In this document: in pieces, positions 61,814 to 64,000 of the stretch
Layout: each line of letters opens with the position of its first letter
Numbering within the stretch: the first letter of the stretch is position 1
Assembly (NCBI GenBank): GCA_024134725.1
Contig: CP099863.1
Span: forward strand, 2,973,258 to 3,037,257
Direction of reading: 5' to 3'
DNA from: Bacillus sp. 1780r2a1
GTDB lineage: Bacteria; Bacillota; Bacilli; Bacillales; Bacillaceae_H
Length of the DNA stretch: 64,000 nucleotides
Position numbers and translations under genes: made by a program
The notes under the pieces: generated by a model
Told to the model about the DNA's origin: nothing
Database searches by the model: none
Seen by the model: the letters and a program-made list of their open reading frames with translations, nothing else

Positions 61814-62857
61814 CTATTCTAAAATGAATACAACTTTCCCGCATTTTCCTTCCATCATGAGCTCAAAGCCTTTTTCATAATCTTCTAGTGGCAAACGATG
61901 CGTAATTAGTTCGTTCATATTCAACTGATTTCCTGCCAATAAATTAGAAACTGTATACCAAGTTGAAAACATTTTACGCCCTGTAATGCCTTGAACTGTT
62001 ACCCCTTTAAATACAATATCATTCGTCACATCAATGGAAACAGGTGCCGTTGGTAAACTTAAAATAGATACTCTTCCCCCATTTGCAACTATCTTAAATC
62101 CTTGATTCATTGCTGTGGACTGGCCTGACATTTCACAGACAACATCTATACCATTACCACTTGTCAACTTATTGACAACCTCTATCGGATCTTGTTCAAG
62201 AGGATTAAGGGCAACATGAGCTCCAAGGTCCTTAGCCAAGCTCAAGCGATACTCATTCACATCCATCGCTACCACAAGAGATGCTCCAGAAGCTTTTGCA
62301 ACGGCTACGGCCATTAAACCAATAGGCCCACATCCTATTACTAAGACAGATTTACCTGCAATACTATCATTTAAAACTGTATGAACTGCATTTCCAAGCG
62401 GTTCCTGCAAAGATGCAACGTCATGAGATAAGTGACTAGGGTTTTTCCAAATATTTTGAGCTGGTACAGCTACATACTCAGCAAAGCAGCCCATTCGGTC
62501 AACACCAATAATTTTTGTTTTTTGACAAATATGAGCGTTACCTAACAAGCACTGCATGCACCGTCCACATACAATATGCGTTTCAGCCGAAACAGAGTCC
62601 CCAATCTGTACGCCCGCTACATTTTGACCAACTTGAACAACTTCTCCCGAAAATTCATGACCGAACACATAAGGAGGGTTGACGCGTGAAGATGCCCATT
62701 TATCCCATTTATAAATATGAACGTCTGTACCGCAAATTGAAGTTGCTTTCACTTTAATTAATACTTCGTCTTCTGCAATTGATGGAATATTAACTTCAGT
62801 TAAAGCAGCTCCAAATCCCCTCTTATCCTTTATCAACGCTTTCATTTTTCCACCCAT
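61814..62857 (-). CDS. tdh: L-threonine 3-dehydrogenase
   Basis: The 347-residue zinc-dependent medium-chain dehydrogenase has ATSICGTDVHIYKWDKWASSRV (catalytic Cys), VFGHEFSGEVVQVG (HE zinc ligands), the structural zinc set CGRCMQCLLGNAHIC, and the NAD loop VLVIGCGPIGLMAVAVAKASG. It oxidises threonine to 2-amino-3-ketobutyrate. ATG 62857 has AAAGGGG 9 bases upstream and gives the same length and start (GGKMKALIK) as the B. subtilis protein. First gene of tdh-kbl. An IS element lies about 140 bp upstream, close to its promoter. Confidence 0.95.
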   Translation of the reverse strand: MGGKMKALIKDKRGFGAALTEVNIPSIAEDEVLIKVKATSICGTDVHIYKWDKWASSRVNPPYVFGHEFSGEVVQVGQNVAGVQIGDSVSAETHIVCGRCMQCLLGNAHICQKTKIIGVDRMGCFAEYVAVPAQNIWKNPSHLSHDVASLQEPLGNAVHTVLNDSIAGKSVLVIGCGPIGLMAVAVAKASGASLVVAMDVNEYRLSLAKDLGAHVALNPLEQDPIEVVNKLTSGNGIDVVCEMSGQSTAMNQGFKIVANGGRVSILSLPTAPVSIDVTNDIVFKGVTVQGITGRKMFSTWYTVSNLLAGNQLNMNELITHRLPLEDYEKGFELMMEGKCGKVVFILE

Positions 62858-63039
62858 GGTGCACATCCCCTTTTTATAAAAACGCTTTCATCACAAATAT
62901 ATTAACACCTTTTTAAATTTAGGTAAATAAGCGAGTCCTCTCCACATATACATATGTCACCACGAGAGAAAAAATATCAAAAAAAACCTTCTTGACTCGG
63001 GACTGACCCCTGTTTTTGAGACAGGAATCAAAACACCTT

Positions 63040-63888
63040 TTAAACAACCAGTTTTCTGTATTGTACAGGAGACTGGTTGTTTAATTTTGTTTGAATACGG
63101 GCATGGTTATAATACGTAATATAGCTTTTGACGGTTTGCTCTACGATGGTAGTCGTAGTGTATGTCAACTCGTCAAGGTAGAACGTTTCAGACTTTAGTG
63201 AGGAATGAAACGATTCAATTGAGGCATTATCTGCGGGCGTCCCTTTTCGGGACATACTCATGATAATGCCTTTCTCTTTAATTGTTTGTTGATAAGCATA
63301 CGATGTGTACACAGAGCCTTGATCACTATGCAACGTGCACCCTTCCGGTAGAGAAGGGAGTTGGTTAAGCGTGTCTAAAACAAACGCGACATTTTGACAA
63401 TCACCTATGGAATACGCAATAATCTCTCCGTTAAATAAATCTTGAATACTTGAAAGATACAATGGTTTCGGCCCAAAAGGCAAGTACGTAATATCGGTCA
63501 CGAGCTTTTGGAGAGGGCGTTCAGCTTGAAAGTCACGATTTAATACATTCTCTGCAACCTGATAAGGTTGCCCTGTTCGCTGCCGTTTCTTTCGTTTAAC
63601 ACGACATTGCCAACCGTATTTCTGCATGGTACGCTGCACAAACTTGTGGTTAATCTTCATGGTTCGCTTGAGTACAGCTGTGATTTTTCGATAGCCATAT
63701 CGAAACTTGTGTGCACGACATTGTTCACCCACTTGCTGTTCCATCCATTTCTTTCGTGTATCCTGTTGACTATGCTGCTTCCAACGGTAGTAAGTGGATC
63801 GGGGAATACCAAGATGGAAACAGATTTGATAAATAGGGATTTGTTCTTTTAACTCTTCCACTAGGTTCACTGCGATTTCTGGTACCAC
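63040..63888 (-). CDS. IS3-family transposase OrfB (DDE integrase domain)
   Basis: The 282-residue product has an N-terminal HTH_21 region (YQICFHLGIPRSTYYRWKQ, then YGYRKITAVLKR). An rve-type catalytic core follows, with the DDE residues in KLVTDITYLPF (Asp), LHSDQGSVYTS (Asp) and PADNASIESFHSSLK (Glu 35 residues after the second Asp). It is intact. Natural expression is likely by -1 frameshift from orfA at an A6G slippery run (63903-63909); the frame is open from that site into OrfB. Confidence 0.93.
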   Translation of the reverse strand: MVPEIAVNLVEELKEQIPIYQICFHLGIPRSTYYRWKQHSQQDTRKKWMEQQVGEQCRAHKFRYGYRKITAVLKRTMKINHKFVQRTMQKYGWQCRVKRKKRQRTGQPYQVAENVLNRDFQAERPLQKLVTDITYLPFGPKPLYLSSIQDLFNGEIIAYSIGDCQNVAFVLDTLNQLPSLPEGCTLHSDQGSVYTSYAYQQTIKEKGIIMSMSRKGTPADNASIESFHSSLKSETFYLDELTYTTTTIVEQTVKSYITYYNHARIQTKLNNQSPVQYRKLVV

Positions 63889-64000
63889 TTCCTTTCCAAT
63901 TCCTTGTACTTTTTTAAAATCTCGATTTGTTGCTTTAACTGTCGGTTCTCAGCCTCTAACTTCGCTGTCTCGCTTTCAAAATCAGGACCTTTTCCATAGG
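63867..64000 (-). CDS. IS3-family OrfA, C-terminal part
   Basis: The last ~44 residues are visible: a leucine-zipper-like stretch KLEAENRQLKQQIEILKKYKELERKW, the usual OrfA coiled coil, ending at TGA 63867 inside orfB (22-base overlap, orfB in the -1 frame). The HTH half lies beyond the window. Confidence 0.85.
   Translation of the reverse strand, partial: YGKGPDFESETAKLEAENRQLKQQIEILKKYKELERKWYQKSQ

Larger units (their letters stand above)
63000..64000 (-). mobile_element. IS3-family insertion sequence, truncated by the window edge
   Basis: The element contains overlapping orfA (end only) and orfB on the minus strand. Its right end is placed near 63000, where GACTGACCCCTGTTTTTGAG resembles IS3-family terminal repeats (ending TGACCCCTxTTTTT). 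The other end and target duplication are outside the window. Confidence 0.8.

Overview
The window looks like chromosomal DNA of a spore-forming member of the Bacillaceae, most like Priestia (Bacillus) megaterium. The basis is the low-GC composition, strong Shine-Dalgarno sites (GGAGG type), sporulation genes (cotE, spoVK, a GerAB-type germination gene) and the conserved Bacillus order tdh-kbl-miaB-ymcA-cotE-mutS-mutL ... miaA-hfq-spoVK-hflX-ynbB-glnR-glnA. No rRNA, tRNA or CRISPR array was seen.

Layout. (1) 1-18 kb is a mosaic of short, mostly single-gene units separated by clear intrinsic terminators: a SulP transporter (cut by the window edge), a serine-recombinase-like protein lacking its catalytic serine, a sigma-B type csbD gene, an orphan gerB-like gene with a small D-subunit-like gene, a CapA-like phosphoesterase, an MFS exporter, a cupin, glutamate decarboxylase, an acetyltransferase, a marR-paiA-paiB operon, a SteT-like permease, a VOC protein, an NmrA-like reductase, several small membrane or coat-like proteins and a streptothricin acetyltransferase gene broken by one stop codon. 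(2) 18.5-43.9 kb is an AT-rich accessory region downstream of glnA. It holds a padR/FtsW-like cassette, TetR-controlled oxidoreductases, an eight-gene yhfZ-Y-U-T-php-yhfS-X-W operon, a GNAT enzyme and many decayed genes (CPCC protein, HAD phosphatase, bacteriocin-like secreted protein). (3) 43.9-62.9 kb is the conserved backbone: glnRA, ynbB, hflX, spoVK, hfq, miaA, mutSL, cotE, ymcA, miaB, kbl and tdh. (4) From about 63.0 kb an IS3-family element begins and runs off the window.

The main observation concerns region 2. The last ~60 bp of glnA (encoding the C-terminus ...QYMSQY-stop), together with a terminator hairpin just after the stop, is repeated in decaying form at about 43.7, 42.2, 37.2 and 23.3 kb. 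Hairpin-only relics lie at about 21.3 and 18.5 kb. Three copies are followed at a regular distance by paired direct repeats (TGTGGTCA, 11-bp period), and the best copy also has paired TTTTGGTC repeats on its other side. I infer that integrative elements inserted repeatedly at the 3' end of glnA, each supplying a replacement gene end and terminator, and left a stack of att junctions. No integrase gene remains in the window.

How the genes work together: GlnR represses its own operon with glnA through two operators. KBL and TDH degrade threonine. MutS and MutL repair mismatches. MiaA and MiaB make successive modifications of tRNA A37, and YmcA belongs to the RNA-processing and development Ric complex. 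The yhf operon probably encodes uptake and processing of an unknown small molecule under YhfZ control; two matching 24-bp operators were found, one before yhfZ and one between yhfZ and yhfY.
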